From Rhodospirillales bacterium (GTDB taxonomy: Bacteria; Pseudomonadota; Alphaproteobacteria; ATCC43930; CGMCC-115725): a stretch of DNA of 8,222 nucleotides. Position numbers and translations under genes: made by a program. Position 1 is the stretch's first letter; every line of letters starts with the position of its first letter. The notes below the pieces were generated by a model, which did no database searches, had not been told where the DNA came from, and was given only the letters and a program-made list of their open reading frames with translations. This document shows positions 1 to 7,452 of this stretch, piece by piece. The DNA is taken from assembly GCA_015654725.1 (NCBI GenBank), contig JAATGI010000295.1, positions 1-8,222 on the forward strand, written 5' to 3'.

Positions 1-1034
1 CGATCACCTTCTTTCAGTTACTGGCGCGCTACGGCACCGCCGCCGCCGCGATCGAGGCACTGCCGGAATTGGCGCGGCGCGGCGGCAGGGCGAAACCGCT
101 GCGCGTCCCTCCCCGCGACGCGGCGCTGCGGGAGATAGCGGCGGTCGAAGCGGCGGGCGCGAAGCTCATTGCCTGGGGCGAGCCCGGCTATCCGTCCGCC
201 CTCGCCGCCATCGAGGACGCGCCGCCGCTGCTGTCGGCGCGCGGTCATCTTGAATTGGCGGAGCGCCGCGCCATCGCCATTGTCGGCGCGCGCAACGCCT
301 CGGCCAACGGCCGGCGCTTCGCGCGCGACATCGCGCTGCAATTAGGCCAGCACAGTCTCGCCGTCGTCTCCGGCCTGGCGCGCGGCATCGATGCCGCCGC
401 GCATGAAGGCGCCTTGGAGACCGGCACCGTCGCCGTTCTGGCGGGCGGCATCGATCAGGTCTATCCCGAGGAAAATCGCGCGCTGCACGAGGCCATCGCC
501 GAGCGTGGCCTGTTGCTCGCCGAACAGCCCGTCGGCACCCAGCCGCAGGCGCGTCACTTTCCGCGCCGCAACCGGATCATCTCGGGAGCGTCGCTGGGCG
601 TTCTGGTGGTCGAGGCGGCGTTCAAATCCGGCTCGCTTATCACCGCGCGCTTCGCGCTGGAACAGGGCCGCGACGTGTTCGCGGTGCCGGGCTCGCCCTT
701 GGACCCGCGCTGCCGCGGCAGCAACGATCTCATTCGCCGCGGCGCCAGACTGACCGAAAGCGCCGAGGACGTTCTGGCCGAGCTCGCGCCCGGCGCCAGG
801 AGCCTGCGCGAACCCGCTTTCGCGATCGCCGCCGCCGAATTCGCGGCCGGCGATAGCGACCTGGACCGGGCGCGCCGACTCGTGGTGGAACTGCTGTCGC
901 CGGCGCCGGCGCCGGTCGATGAGCTGGTGCGCGCGACCGGTTTGGCCCCTGCCCTGGTCGCGGCGGTGCTGCTGGAAATGACGCTCGCCGGGCGGATCGA
1001 ACGGCAGGCCGGAAACCAGGTGGCCTTGCTTTAG
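1..1034 (+). CDS. dprA: DNA-processing protein DprA (5' partial)
   Basis: DprA/Smf is a cytoplasmic protein that binds incoming single-stranded DNA and loads RecA during natural transformation; many non-competent bacteria keep it. The frame is open from base 3 and reads ITFFQLLARYG before the first possible internal start (TTG at 69), which matches the helical N-terminal part of DprA, so the true start lies upstream of the window. Numbering codons from base 3, the Rossmann-like core shows VGAR (94-97), SGLARGIDAAAH (123-134, bases 369-404), FPRRNRII (186-193, bases 558-581) and SGSLITA (209-215), all DprA hallmarks. Roughly the last 57 residues look like the DprA C-terminal winged helix. It ends with TAG 50 bp before topA, a neighbour order I recall from alphaproteobacteria. 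About 20-30 N-terminal residues are probably missing. Nothing looks disrupted. Confidence 0.95.
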   Translation, partial: ITFFQLLARYGTAAAAIEALPELARRGGRAKPLRVPPRDAALREIAAVEAAGAKLIAWGEPGYPSALAAIEDAPPLLSARGHLELAERRAIAIVGARNASANGRRFARDIALQLGQHSLAVVSGLARGIDAAAHEGALETGTVAVLAGGIDQVYPEENRALHEAIAERGLLLAEQPVGTQPQARHFPRRNRIISGASLGVLVVEAAFKSGSLITARFALEQGRDVFAVPGSPLDPRCRGSNDLIRRGARLTESAEDVLAELAPGARSLREPAFAIAAAEFAAGDSDLDRARRLVVELLSPAPAPVDELVRATGLAPALVAAVLLEMTLAGRIERQAGNQVALL

Positions 1035-1084
1035 CCGGCCTTGATGACTATGTTCCGCGCCTCGCAACGCGACCAAACCCCTAC

Positions 1085-3682
1085 ATGGATAACGTCGTCA
1101 TCGTGGAATCGCCTGCCAAGGCGAAGACCATCAACAAATACCTGGGCAAGGACTACACCGTCCTCGCCAGTTACGGCCATGTTCGCGATTTACCGGCGAA
1201 AGACGGCTCGGTCAGGCCCGACGAGCAATTCGCGATGTCGTGGGAGATCGAGGACCGCGCCGAGAAGCGGCTGAAGGAAATCACGCGCGCGGTCAAAGGG
1301 GCGAAACATCTCTATCTCGCCACCGACCCGGACCGCGAAGGCGAGGCGATTTCCTGGCACATCGACGAGATTCTGCGTCAGCGCCATGTACTGAAGGGCG
1401 TCGATGTCAAGCGCGTGGTGTTCCACGAAATCACCAAACAGGCGGTGCAGGACGCGTTCCGCCATCCGCGTGAACTGAATCAAGAACTAGTCGAAGCCTA
1501 TCTCGCGCGCCGCGCGCTGGATTATCTGGTGGGCTTCACCCTATCTCCCGTGCTGTGGCGCAAGCTGCCCGGGAGCCGCTCGGCCGGCCGCGTGCAGTCG
1601 GTGGCGCTGCGCCTCATCTGCGGGCGCGAGGATGAGATCGAGGCCTTCAAGGCCCGCGAATATTGGACCGTCGAGGTCGAATTCGCGACCGCGAAGGGCG
1701 AGCGCTTTACCGCGCGGCTCACCCACCTCGACGGCAAGAAGCTCGATAAATTCGATCTCGAGAGCGAGGCGAAGGCCCATGCCGCCGCCGACCGTATCGC
1801 CACGGCCGCGGGCTTCGCGGTCGCGGCGGTCGAGAAGAAACAAGTGCGGCGCCATCCCTTCGCGCCGTTCACCACCTCGACCTTGCAGCAGGAAGCCTCG
1901 CGCAAGCTCGGCTTCGGCGCGTCGCGCACCATGCGCGTGGCGCAGCGGCTCTATGAGGACGGCCTTATCACTTATATGCGCACCGACAGCGTGACCATGG
2001 CGGGCGAGGCGATCGCGGCGGCGCGGCGCCTGATCGGTTCCGATTTCGGCGCGGATTATCTGCCCGACAAGCCGCGCGTCTATACCAGCAAGGCCAAGAA
2101 CGCGCAGGAAGCGCATGAGGCGATCCGGCCGACCGATCTGTTCCATCGCCCGGCCGCGGCGCGCGACCTCGATGGCGACGGGCGCGGGCTTTACGATCTG
2201 ATTTGGAAGCGGACGACCGCGAGCCAGATGGAATCGGCGGTCATCGACCAGGTCACCGCCGATATCGATTCCGCGGACAAGGCGCTGCGCCTGCGCGCTA
2301 CCGGCTCGACGATCGCGTTCGACGGCTTCCTGAAGCTCTATCGCGAGGACGTGGACGATCCGGGCGAGGATGAGGACAGCCGCCGCCTGCCGACGCTGGC
2401 CGAGCGCGACAACGTCACGCGGGGCAAGATCGATCCGGCGCAACATTTCACCGAGCCGCCGCCGCGTTATTCCGAGGCGAGCCTGGTCAAGAAACTCGAG
2501 GAGCTCGGCATCGGCCGGCCCTCGACCTATGCCTCGATCATTCAGGTGTTGCAGGACCGCAATTACGTGAAGATCGAGAAGAAACGCTTTATTCCCGAGG
2601 ATCGCGGCCGGGTCGTCACCGCGTTTCTGGAAAATTTCTTCGAGCGTTATGTCGAATACGGCTTTACCGCCGATCTCGAAAACCAGCTCGACGAAATCTC
2701 CGACGGCAAAATCCCCTGGCGCAAGGTGCTTGAGGATTTCTGGCGCGAATTTTCCGTCGCGGTCGCCGGTACCAAGGATCTCTCGATCACGCAGGTCCTG
2801 GACGCGCTCGACCTCGCGCTCGGCCCGCATTTCTTTCCCGCGCGCGCCGACGGCGGCGATCCCCGCCGCTGCCCCGTCTGCAACAAGGGCCGGCTCGGCC
2901 TGAAGCTCGGCAAGTTCGGCGGCTTTATCGGCTGCTCGAACTATCCGGAATGCCGCTATACGCGGAAGCTCGGCATGGAAAACGGCGAAGACGGCGGCGA
3001 GAACGGCGATGCCGGGCCGCGCGCGCTGGGCGCCGATCCGGCGACCGGCCAACAAGTCACGCTGCGCAAGGGCCCTTACGGCAATTACGTCCAGCTCGGC
3101 GACGGCGACAACGGCGAAAAGCCCAAACGCGTGTCGCTGCCGCGCGGCCTGCCGCCCGCGGAGCTCGATCTGCCGAAGGCGCTCGGACTCCTGTCGCTGC
3201 CGCGCGAGATCGGCCATCACCCGCAGGACGGCAAGCCCATTATCGCCGGGCTGGGCCGTTTCGGCCCTTACCTTAAGCATGGCGAGGCCTTCCGTTCGCT
3301 GGCGCCCGACGACGATGTGCTGACCGTCGGCATCAATCGCGCGGTAAGCCTATTGGCCGAGCCTAAACAAGGACGTGGACGCGCCGCGCGCGAACCGCTC
3401 AAGGCGTTCGATCATGCCGACGGCAAGATCACCTTATATAAAGGGAAGTACGGTCCCTATGTCACCCGCGACAGCATCAACGCCACGGTGCCGCGCGACA
3501 TCGCGCCCGAAAGCCTGACGCTGGAACAGGCGCTCGACCTGCTCGCCGCGCAGGCCGCCAAAGGCGGACGAACACGCCGCCCTGCCCGCGGCGGCCGCAA
3601 GGCGGCGGCATCCGGCAAGCCCGCCGGCAAGAAAAGCGCCACGAACAAGAAAAGCGCCGCGAAAAAGTCGGCGGCGGAGTAA
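1085..3682 (+). CDS. topA: DNA topoisomerase I (type IA)
   Basis: This 865-residue enzyme relaxes negatively supercoiled DNA by transient single-strand cleavage, with Mg2+ bound in the Toprim domain. Toprim motifs are VVIVESPAKAKTI with Glu8 and D81-P-D83-R-E85-G-E87. The active-site tyrosine is Tyr297 in GLITYMRTDS (codon at 1973). SAGRVQSVALRL and AQEAHEAIRPTD are further type IA signatures. One zinc ribbon follows (C596-x2-C599-x17-C617-x5-C623), then three cysteine-free C-terminal repeats centred on KGPYGNY (662-668), GRFGPY (724-729) and KGKYGPY (786-792). The last ~39 residues (827-865) are Lys/Ala-rich with repeated KKSA units, a likely disordered DNA-binding tail. The ATG at 1085 is set by alignment of the first Toprim strand; I see no good Shine-Dalgarno sequence before it, so translation may be coupled to dprA or use a weak site. 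The frame is intact. Confidence 0.98.
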   Translation: MDNVVIVESPAKAKTINKYLGKDYTVLASYGHVRDLPAKDGSVRPDEQFAMSWEIEDRAEKRLKEITRAVKGAKHLYLATDPDREGEAISWHIDEILRQRHVLKGVDVKRVVFHEITKQAVQDAFRHPRELNQELVEAYLARRALDYLVGFTLSPVLWRKLPGSRSAGRVQSVALRLICGREDEIEAFKAREYWTVEVEFATAKGERFTARLTHLDGKKLDKFDLESEAKAHAAADRIATAAGFAVAAVEKKQVRRHPFAPFTTSTLQQEASRKLGFGASRTMRVAQRLYEDGLITYMRTDSVTMAGEAIAAARRLIGSDFGADYLPDKPRVYTSKAKNAQEAHEAIRPTDLFHRPAAARDLDGDGRGLYDLIWKRTTASQMESAVIDQVTADIDSADKALRLRATGSTIAFDGFLKLYREDVDDPGEDEDSRRLPTLAERDNVTRGKIDPAQHFTEPPPRYSEASLVKKLEELGIGRPSTYASIIQVLQDRNYVKIEKKRFIPEDRGRVVTAFLENFFERYVEYGFTADLENQLDEISDGKIPWRKVLEDFWREFSVAVAGTKDLSITQVLDALDLALGPHFFPARADGGDPRRCPVCNKGRLGLKLGKFGGFIGCSNYPECRYTRKLGMENGEDGGENGDAGPRALGADPATGQQVTLRKGPYGNYVQLGDGDNGEKPKRVSLPRGLPPAELDLPKALGLLSLPREIGHHPQDGKPIIAGLGRFGPYLKHGEAFRSLAPDDDVLTVGINRAVSLLAEPKQGRGRAAREPLKAFDHADGKITLYKGKYGPYVTRDSINATVPRDIAPESLTLEQALDLLAAQAAKGGRTRRPARGGRKAAASGKPAGKKSATNKKSAAKKSAAE

Positions 3683-3698
3683 ATCACTCGATCCCTCA

Positions 3699-3713
3699 CC
3701 CCCCTGACGGGGG
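3699..3713. terminator. G/C hairpin just after topA
   Basis: CCCCC (3700-3704), loop TGAC, GGGGG (3709-3713), 17 bases after the topA stop; wider arms GATCCC (3690-3695) and GGGATC (3711-3716) are also complementary as an alternative pairing. No T-run follows on the plus strand (GATCAGAAAACC does), so it is not a classical intrinsic terminator. It could be a 3'-end stabilising stem or simply one end of the repeat-like block. Confidence 0.4.
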
Positions 3714-3772
3714 ATCAGAAAACCAAAGGCTTCCCGCTATCCGAAAGAAATCTCGAACGACACCTCCCACTC

Positions 3773-3793
3773 GATCGAAGCGCCGCTTCGATC
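3773..3793. repeat. Near-perfect 21-bp palindrome
   Basis: GATCGAAGCG (3773-3782), a single central C, then CGCTTCGATC (3784-3793) form perfect 10-base complementary arms. As RNA it would fold into an 8-bp stem with a 5-base loop. It lies in the middle of the palindromic block, 87 bases before the rnr start. A protein-binding operator is possible, but its company with two more hairpins favours part of a repeat element. Confidence 0.75.
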
Positions 3794-3817
3794 CTCCCTC
3801 CTCCAGCGGAGAGGGGG
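3794..3817. repeat. C/T-rich to G/A-rich hairpin
   Basis: CTCCCTCCTCC (3794-3804), loop AGC, GGAGAGGGGG (3808-3817) pair over about 10 bp with one bulged C at 3800 and one T-G wobble. It abuts the preceding palindrome with no gap. The arm composition is like that of the hairpin at 7471-7497. Confidence 0.6.
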
Positions 3818-3825
3818 CACAGGGA

Positions 3826-3879
3826 CACAAGCGCGCGGCCAAGCCCCAATCGGTCCAAGCGGGCCTGCCGGAGATCGGC
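3826..3879 (+). pseudogene. Remnant of the rnr 5' coding region, upstream of the usable start
   Basis: In frame with rnr, these 18 codons read HKRAAKPQSVQAGLPEIG and run straight into VIEITGIDFDGE. The LPEIGVIEITG stretch resembles the linker that joins the winged helix to the first cold-shock domain in alphaproteobacterial RNase R. Third codon positions here are almost all G or C, like neighbouring genes. The frame is open back through the palindromic block to a TAA inside topA near 3439, but I find no ATG, GTG or TTG in it before 3880. I read this as formerly coding DNA left behind when the gene's 5' end was lost or replaced. It would be translated only if an unusual start such as CTG at 3865 were used. 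Confidence 0.5.
3870..3873 (+). promoter_or_regulatory. Ribosome binding site supporting the rnr GTG start
   Basis: GGAG lies six bases before GTG at 3880, which is acceptable spacing. It supports 3880 as the working start even though protein similarity seems to begin a little upstream. It may be fortuitous, because the same bases also encode the conserved Pro-Glu of the former linker. Confidence 0.45.
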
Positions 3880-5853
3880 GTGATTGAAATCACCGGGATC
3901 GATTTCGACGGCGAGATGACGGCGCGTGCCGTGGGCTGGCGGGGCGAGGAACCGGCGCCGAAAATCATCGTCATGGCCGAGCGCGGCGCACCGGCCCTGG
4001 GCGCGGGCGAGCGCGCCGTCGCCCGCTTCACCCGCCGCGAGGACGGTTACGAGGCCCGTATCGTGCGCCCGCTCGAAGGTGCCCCGGACCGCGTCGTCGG
4101 CATTTTTCGCGCCGACAAGGATGGCGGCCGGATCGAGCCGACCAACCGCAAGGTCAAGACCGAATTCCGCGTCGCCAAGATCGACTCAAAAGACGCGCGC
4201 GACGGCGAGATCGTAGTGGCCGAGGCATTGCCGGGCCGCGGGCTGGGCCTGCCGCAAGCCAAGGTGCTGGAGCGTATCGGCCATAGCGACGAGCCACGCG
4301 CCTTCAGCCTGATCGCAATCGCGAGCCACGGCATCCCGACCGCCTTCCCCGAGGCGGCGCTCAAGATCGCGGAAGCGGCGAAGCCGGTCGCGCTCGCCGG
4401 CCGCACCGATCTGCGCGCGATCCCGCTCGTCACCATCGATGGCGAGGATGCGCGCGATTTCGACGGCGCGGTCTGGGCCGAGCCCGATCCCGAGCATGAC
4501 GGCGGCTGGCACCTGATGGTCGCGATCGCCGACGTCGCCTGGTATGTCCGCGAGGATAGCGCGCTCGACCGCGCCGCGCGCGAGCGCGGCAACTCCGCCT
4601 ATTTCCCCGACCGCGTGGTACCGATGCTGCCGGAGGCGCTATCGAACGAGCTGTGCTCCTTGAAGCCCGAGGTCGAGCGCGCCTGCCTCGCGGTTCATCT
4701 CTGGATCGACGGCGAGGGGAATTTGCTGCGCCATCGCTTTGTCCGCGGGCTGATGCGCTCGGCGGCGCGCCTCACTTACGACCAGGTCCAGGCCGCGATC
4801 GACGGCAACCCCAACGACCTGACCCGGCCGCTGCTCGATCCGGTGCTGCGCCCGCTCTATGGCGCCTATCGCGCGCTCGACCGGGCGCGGCGGCATCGCG
4901 GCACGCTCGATCTCGATCTGCCGGAGCGCAAGGTGCTGCTCGACGCGCACGGCCGGATCGCGCGCATCGAGCCGCGCCCGCGCCACGACAGCCATAAATT
5001 GATCGAGGAATTCATGATCGCGGCCAATGTCGCCGCCGCCGAGACGCTGGAAAAGCTCAAATTTCCCTGCATGTATCGCGTCCACGACGCGCCCGACCCG
5101 GCCAAGCTCGAAGCGCTGCGCGACTTTCTTCAGGAGCTGAACATCCCCGGTCTCGCCCTGGCCAAGGGCCAAGTGGTGCGGCCGCGCCATTTCAATCAGG
5201 TCTTGCAGCGCGCCGCCGGGACGCCGCAGGCACCGATGATCAACATGCTGGTGCTCCGGAGCCAGGCGCAGGCGGTCTATAGCCCGGACAATCTCGGCCA
5301 TTTCGGCTTGGCCTTGCGGCGCTACGCGCATTTCACCTCGCCGATCCGGCGCTATGCCGATCTTTTGGTGCATCGCGCGTTGATCGCCGGGCACCGCTGG
5401 GCCGATGCCGATCCGGCGGATTGGCCGCGCGACGATTTCGCCGGGATCGGCGAGCACATCTCCATGACCGAGCGCCGCGCCGCGGCGGCCGAACGCGGCG
5501 CGCTAGACCGCTATGCCGCCGCCTTTCTCGCTGACCGGGTCGGCGCCGTCTTCGGCGCGCGCGTCAATGGCGTCACCCGCTCCGGCCTGTTCGTGACGCT
5601 CGACGAGACCGGCGCCGACGGGCTGGTGCCGATTTCGACCCTGCCCGGCGATTTTTACGTCCATGACGAGAAGCGCCATCGCCTGGTCGGGCGGCGGAGC
5701 GGCGCCGTTTATACGCTGGGCCAGACGCTCGCCGTCAAACTGGCCGAAGCCGACACCGTGACCGGCAGCCTCGCCTTCGTGCCCGCCGAGGGCGAGCGGC
5801 GAGACCCGCGGCGCAATTCGCGCGGCGGATCGCAACGGAAATTTAGGCATTAG
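3880..5853 (+). CDS. rnr: Ribonuclease R lacking the N-terminal winged-helix domain
   Basis: RNase R is a processive cytoplasmic 3'-5' exoribonuclease that degrades structured RNA, rRNA fragments and mRNA. Residues ~1-135 are two cold-shock OB folds, ~170-500 the RNB catalytic domain, ~553-632 an S1 domain, with a short basic tail ending KFRH. Catalytic-region motifs include TIDGEDARDFDGAV (185-198), GNSAYFP, LSNELCSLKP, KLIEEFMIAANVAAAE and the RNB signature HFGLALRRYAHFTSPIRRYAD (starting at 474). The metal-site pattern is D187, D193, D195, G196; family members normally have a fourth Asp at the last position. By motif position the protein is about 85 residues shorter at the N-terminus than E. 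coli RNase R, which corresponds to its winged helix. No in-frame ATG/GTG/TTG exists between topA and the GTG at 3880. The rest of the frame is intact, so some function is probably retained. Confidence 0.93.
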   Translation: MIEITGIDFDGEMTARAVGWRGEEPAPKIIVMAERGAPALGAGERAVARFTRREDGYEARIVRPLEGAPDRVVGIFRADKDGGRIEPTNRKVKTEFRVAKIDSKDARDGEIVVAEALPGRGLGLPQAKVLERIGHSDEPRAFSLIAIASHGIPTAFPEAALKIAEAAKPVALAGRTDLRAIPLVTIDGEDARDFDGAVWAEPDPEHDGGWHLMVAIADVAWYVREDSALDRAARERGNSAYFPDRVVPMLPEALSNELCSLKPEVERACLAVHLWIDGEGNLLRHRFVRGLMRSAARLTYDQVQAAIDGNPNDLTRPLLDPVLRPLYGAYRALDRARRHRGTLDLDLPERKVLLDAHGRIARIEPRPRHDSHKLIEEFMIAANVAAAETLEKLKFPCMYRVHDAPDPAKLEALRDFLQELNIPGLALAKGQVVRPRHFNQVLQRAAGTPQAPMINMLVLRSQAQAVYSPDNLGHFGLALRRYAHFTSPIRRYADLLVHRALIAGHRWADADPADWPRDDFAGIGEHISMTERRAAAAERGALDRYAAAFLADRVGAVFGARVNGVTRSGLFVTLDETGADGLVPISTLPGDFYVHDEKRHRLVGRRSGAVYTLGQTLAVKLAEADTVTGSLAFVPAEGERRDPRRNSRGGSQRKFRH

Positions 5854-5866
5854 CTGTCAAACTGCT

Positions 5867-5892
5867 TTCGCGTCGGCGTCGCGTCACGCGAA
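5867..5892. repeat. Short inverted repeat between rnr and the S41 protease gene
   Basis: TTCGCGT (5867-5873) and ACGCGAA (5886-5892) are perfect 7-base complementary arms 12 bases apart; within this, CGCGT-C-ACGCG (5880-5890) is a tighter alternative palindrome. It sits 14-40 bases after the rnr stop and just before the next gene's ribosome binding site. It has no T-run. It may be a weak terminator, an operator or chance in CG-rich DNA. Confidence 0.3.
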
Positions 5893-5903
5893 TATGCCGG
5901 CAC

Positions 5904-5908
5904 GGAGG
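5904..5908 (+). promoter_or_regulatory. Ribosome binding site of the S41 protease gene
   Basis: GGAGG ends eight bases before the ATG at 5917. It is the strongest Shine-Dalgarno match in the window and fixes that start, which also gives a well-formed lipoprotein signal. Confidence 0.75.
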
Positions 5909-5916
5909 TTTGGGGG

Positions 5917-7452
5917 ATGTGGCGGCTCGATGCGAAACCGCGCCCGGCCTGGGCTGCGGCAACGGCGGGTTTGTGGGCATTGGTGGCATTGGCCGCCTGC
6001 GCCGCGACGCCCAACCGTTTGGCCACGGCGGCTCATGCCGATCCGCGCCTGTTCACGGCCGCGTACCACGCCATTACCACGCATTATCTGGAACCGATCG
6101 CGGCCGACCGGCTCGCGCTCGCCGGGCTCGCCAAGATGGCCAAGGCCGATGACGGCCTGTCGGTGACGACGGACGGCCGAACCGTGACGCTGCGTCTTTG
6201 GCGCGAGTCATTGTTGGAACGTTCGGCGCCCGCCGCCACCGACGAGACGGGTTGGGGCGAACTCACCGCCGAGATTCTCGATACCGCCCGAGCCCATTCG
6301 GCCACGATTGCGCAAATGCCCGAAGACCGGCTCGACGAGGTCGTGATCGACGGCAGCATCACGATCCTCGACAAATTCACGCGCTACGCGCCGCCCGCCG
6401 CCGCCGCGGAACGGCGTGACACCCGCGACGGCTATAGCGGCATCGGCGTCACCCTCGACACCGAGGGGCCGGAGGTGCGCATCGCGTCGGTCATGCCCGA
6501 CTCACCGGCCGCCGATGCCGGCCTGGCGAGCGGCGATCGCATCGCCGCGGTTGACGGCGTCGACGCCTTCGTCTTGTCGCACGAGGAAGTGGCCGACCGC
6601 ATGCGCGGCCCCATCGGCAGCTTGCTGCGCCTCGGCATCTCGCGCGACGGGCTGATCAGTCGGCTCGACATCATGATCAAGCGCTCGCACATCGTGCTGC
6701 GCACGGTGGCGTTGACACATGACCAGCATATCGCGGTGCTGCGGCTCACCAGCTTCAACGCGAGCACCGCCGAAAATTTGAAGACGCTGCTCGCCGAGGC
6801 CCATGGCGAGATGGGCGCGAACCTCACCGGCATCGTGCTCGATCTGCGCGGCAATCCGGGCGGGCTGCTGGATCAATCGGTGCGGGTGGCGAGCCTGTTT
6901 CTCGACCGCGGCCTCGTGGTCTCGACCACGGGCCGGGTCGCCGGCAGCGACCAGATTTTCGAGGTCGAGCGGCCGGTTCCGGCGGAACGGGTACCGCTCG
7001 TGGTGCTGGTCAATGGCGGCTCGGCCTCGTCCTCCGAAATCGTCGCCTCCGCGCTCCAAGACGAGGGCCGCGCCGTCATCGTCGGCACCTCGTCCTACGG
7101 CAAGGGCACGGTGCAAAATGTCGTGCACCTGCCCAACCAGGGCGAGCTGACCGTGACCTGGGCGCGGCTCATTCCGCCCGGCGGCTATATCCTGCACGAG
7201 CATGGCGTGGTGCCCGCGGTATGCACCGCCAATTTATCCGATGCCGCCAAGGCGGCGCCGTTCGTGAGCTTGCCGCGCGCGGCATTGGACGATGCCGGCT
7301 GGACCTCGCTCAGGGACCATTGTCCGCCCGACCGGGTCGAACACGACATCGAACTGGACGTGGCGAAGCGGGTCCTGACCGATCCGGCGCTTTATGCCAG
7401 GGCGCTCGCCGACGAACCGGCGAAGCCGGTCCGCTCGGCGTCGATTAAATAA
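5917..7452 (+). CDS. S41-family carboxyl-terminal processing protease, predicted lipoprotein
   Basis: This 511-residue protein is a C-terminal processing (Ctp/Prc-like) serine protease, a family that trims or degrades envelope proteins with a Ser-Lys dyad. An N-terminal hydrophobic segment ends in LAAC, a lipobox with Cys28 as the lipidation site, so it is probably membrane-anchored on the periplasmic side. Residues ~30-165 are a less recognisable N-terminal region; a PDZ domain begins at YSGIGV (173-178) and runs to ~260. The peptidase core shows LDLRGNPGG (308-316) and NGGSASSSEI, with Ser371 as predicted nucleophile and Lys396 in YGKGTVQ; the 25-residue Ser-Lys spacing fits the family. C436 and C469, the only other cysteines, may form a disulfide in the C-terminal extension. 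The gene follows rnr by 63 bp and may be co-transcribed with it. The substrate cannot be told from sequence; it is not clearly orthologous to prc or ctpA, so no symbol is given. Confidence 0.93.
   Translation: MWRLDAKPRPAWAAATAGLWALVALAACAATPNRLATAAHADPRLFTAAYHAITTHYLEPIAADRLALAGLAKMAKADDGLSVTTDGRTVTLRLWRESLLERSAPAATDETGWGELTAEILDTARAHSATIAQMPEDRLDEVVIDGSITILDKFTRYAPPAAAAERRDTRDGYSGIGVTLDTEGPEVRIASVMPDSPAADAGLASGDRIAAVDGVDAFVLSHEEVADRMRGPIGSLLRLGISRDGLISRLDIMIKRSHIVLRTVALTHDQHIAVLRLTSFNASTAENLKTLLAEAHGEMGANLTGIVLDLRGNPGGLLDQSVRVASLFLDRGLVVSTTGRVAGSDQIFEVERPVPAERVPLVVLVNGGSASSSEIVASALQDEGRAVIVGTSSYGKGTVQNVVHLPNQGELTVTWARLIPPGGYILHEHGVVPAVCTANLSDAAKAAPFVSLPRAALDDAGWTSLRDHCPPDRVEHDIELDVAKRVLTDPALYARALADEPAKPVRSASIK

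Larger units (their letters stand above)
3683..3825. repeat. Palindrome-rich intergenic repeat-like block between topA and rnr
   Basis: This stretch contains three inverted repeats in about 140 bases and C-runs and G-runs unlike the flanking coding DNA. It has no convincing protein homology in any frame; the short minus-strand ORF across it (3696-4031) reads low-complexity Ser/Pro/Gly-rich peptide of the sort produced when repeats are translated. The form (C/T-rich arm, short loop, G/A-rich arm, linked by an AT-richer spacer) resembles dispersed palindromic intergenic elements of alphaproteobacteria. Only this one copy is in the window, apart from a loosely similar hairpin at 7471-7497, so membership of a repeat family is inference. 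It may also reduce read-through from topA into rnr. Confidence 0.6.

Noticed and set aside
1006..1041. Inverted repeat AGGCCGG / CCGGCCT around the dprA stop codon
   Set aside because: Arms are only 7 bp with a 22-base loop, partly inside coding sequence, in GC-rich DNA where such matches arise by chance. It has no T-run.
342..1076. 244-codon minus-strand frame opposite dprA
   Set aside because: It is antisense to conserved dprA motifs, has no recognisable protein features, and is a GC-bias shadow.
1541..3280. 579-codon open frame on the minus strand, opposite topA
   Set aside because: It is fully antisense to an unmistakable topA. Long antisense frames are expected in GC-rich genes, and its Arg/Ala/Gly-rich translation shows no family motifs.
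3696..4031. 111-codon minus-strand frame spanning the topA-rnr gap
   Set aside because: It is a translation of the palindromic block plus antisense rnr. The composition is that of a translated repeat, with no ribosome binding site or homology I can recognise.
4639..5457. 272-codon minus-strand frame opposite rnr
   Set aside because: It is antisense to the RNB catalytic domain, with Arg/Ala-rich composition and no motifs.
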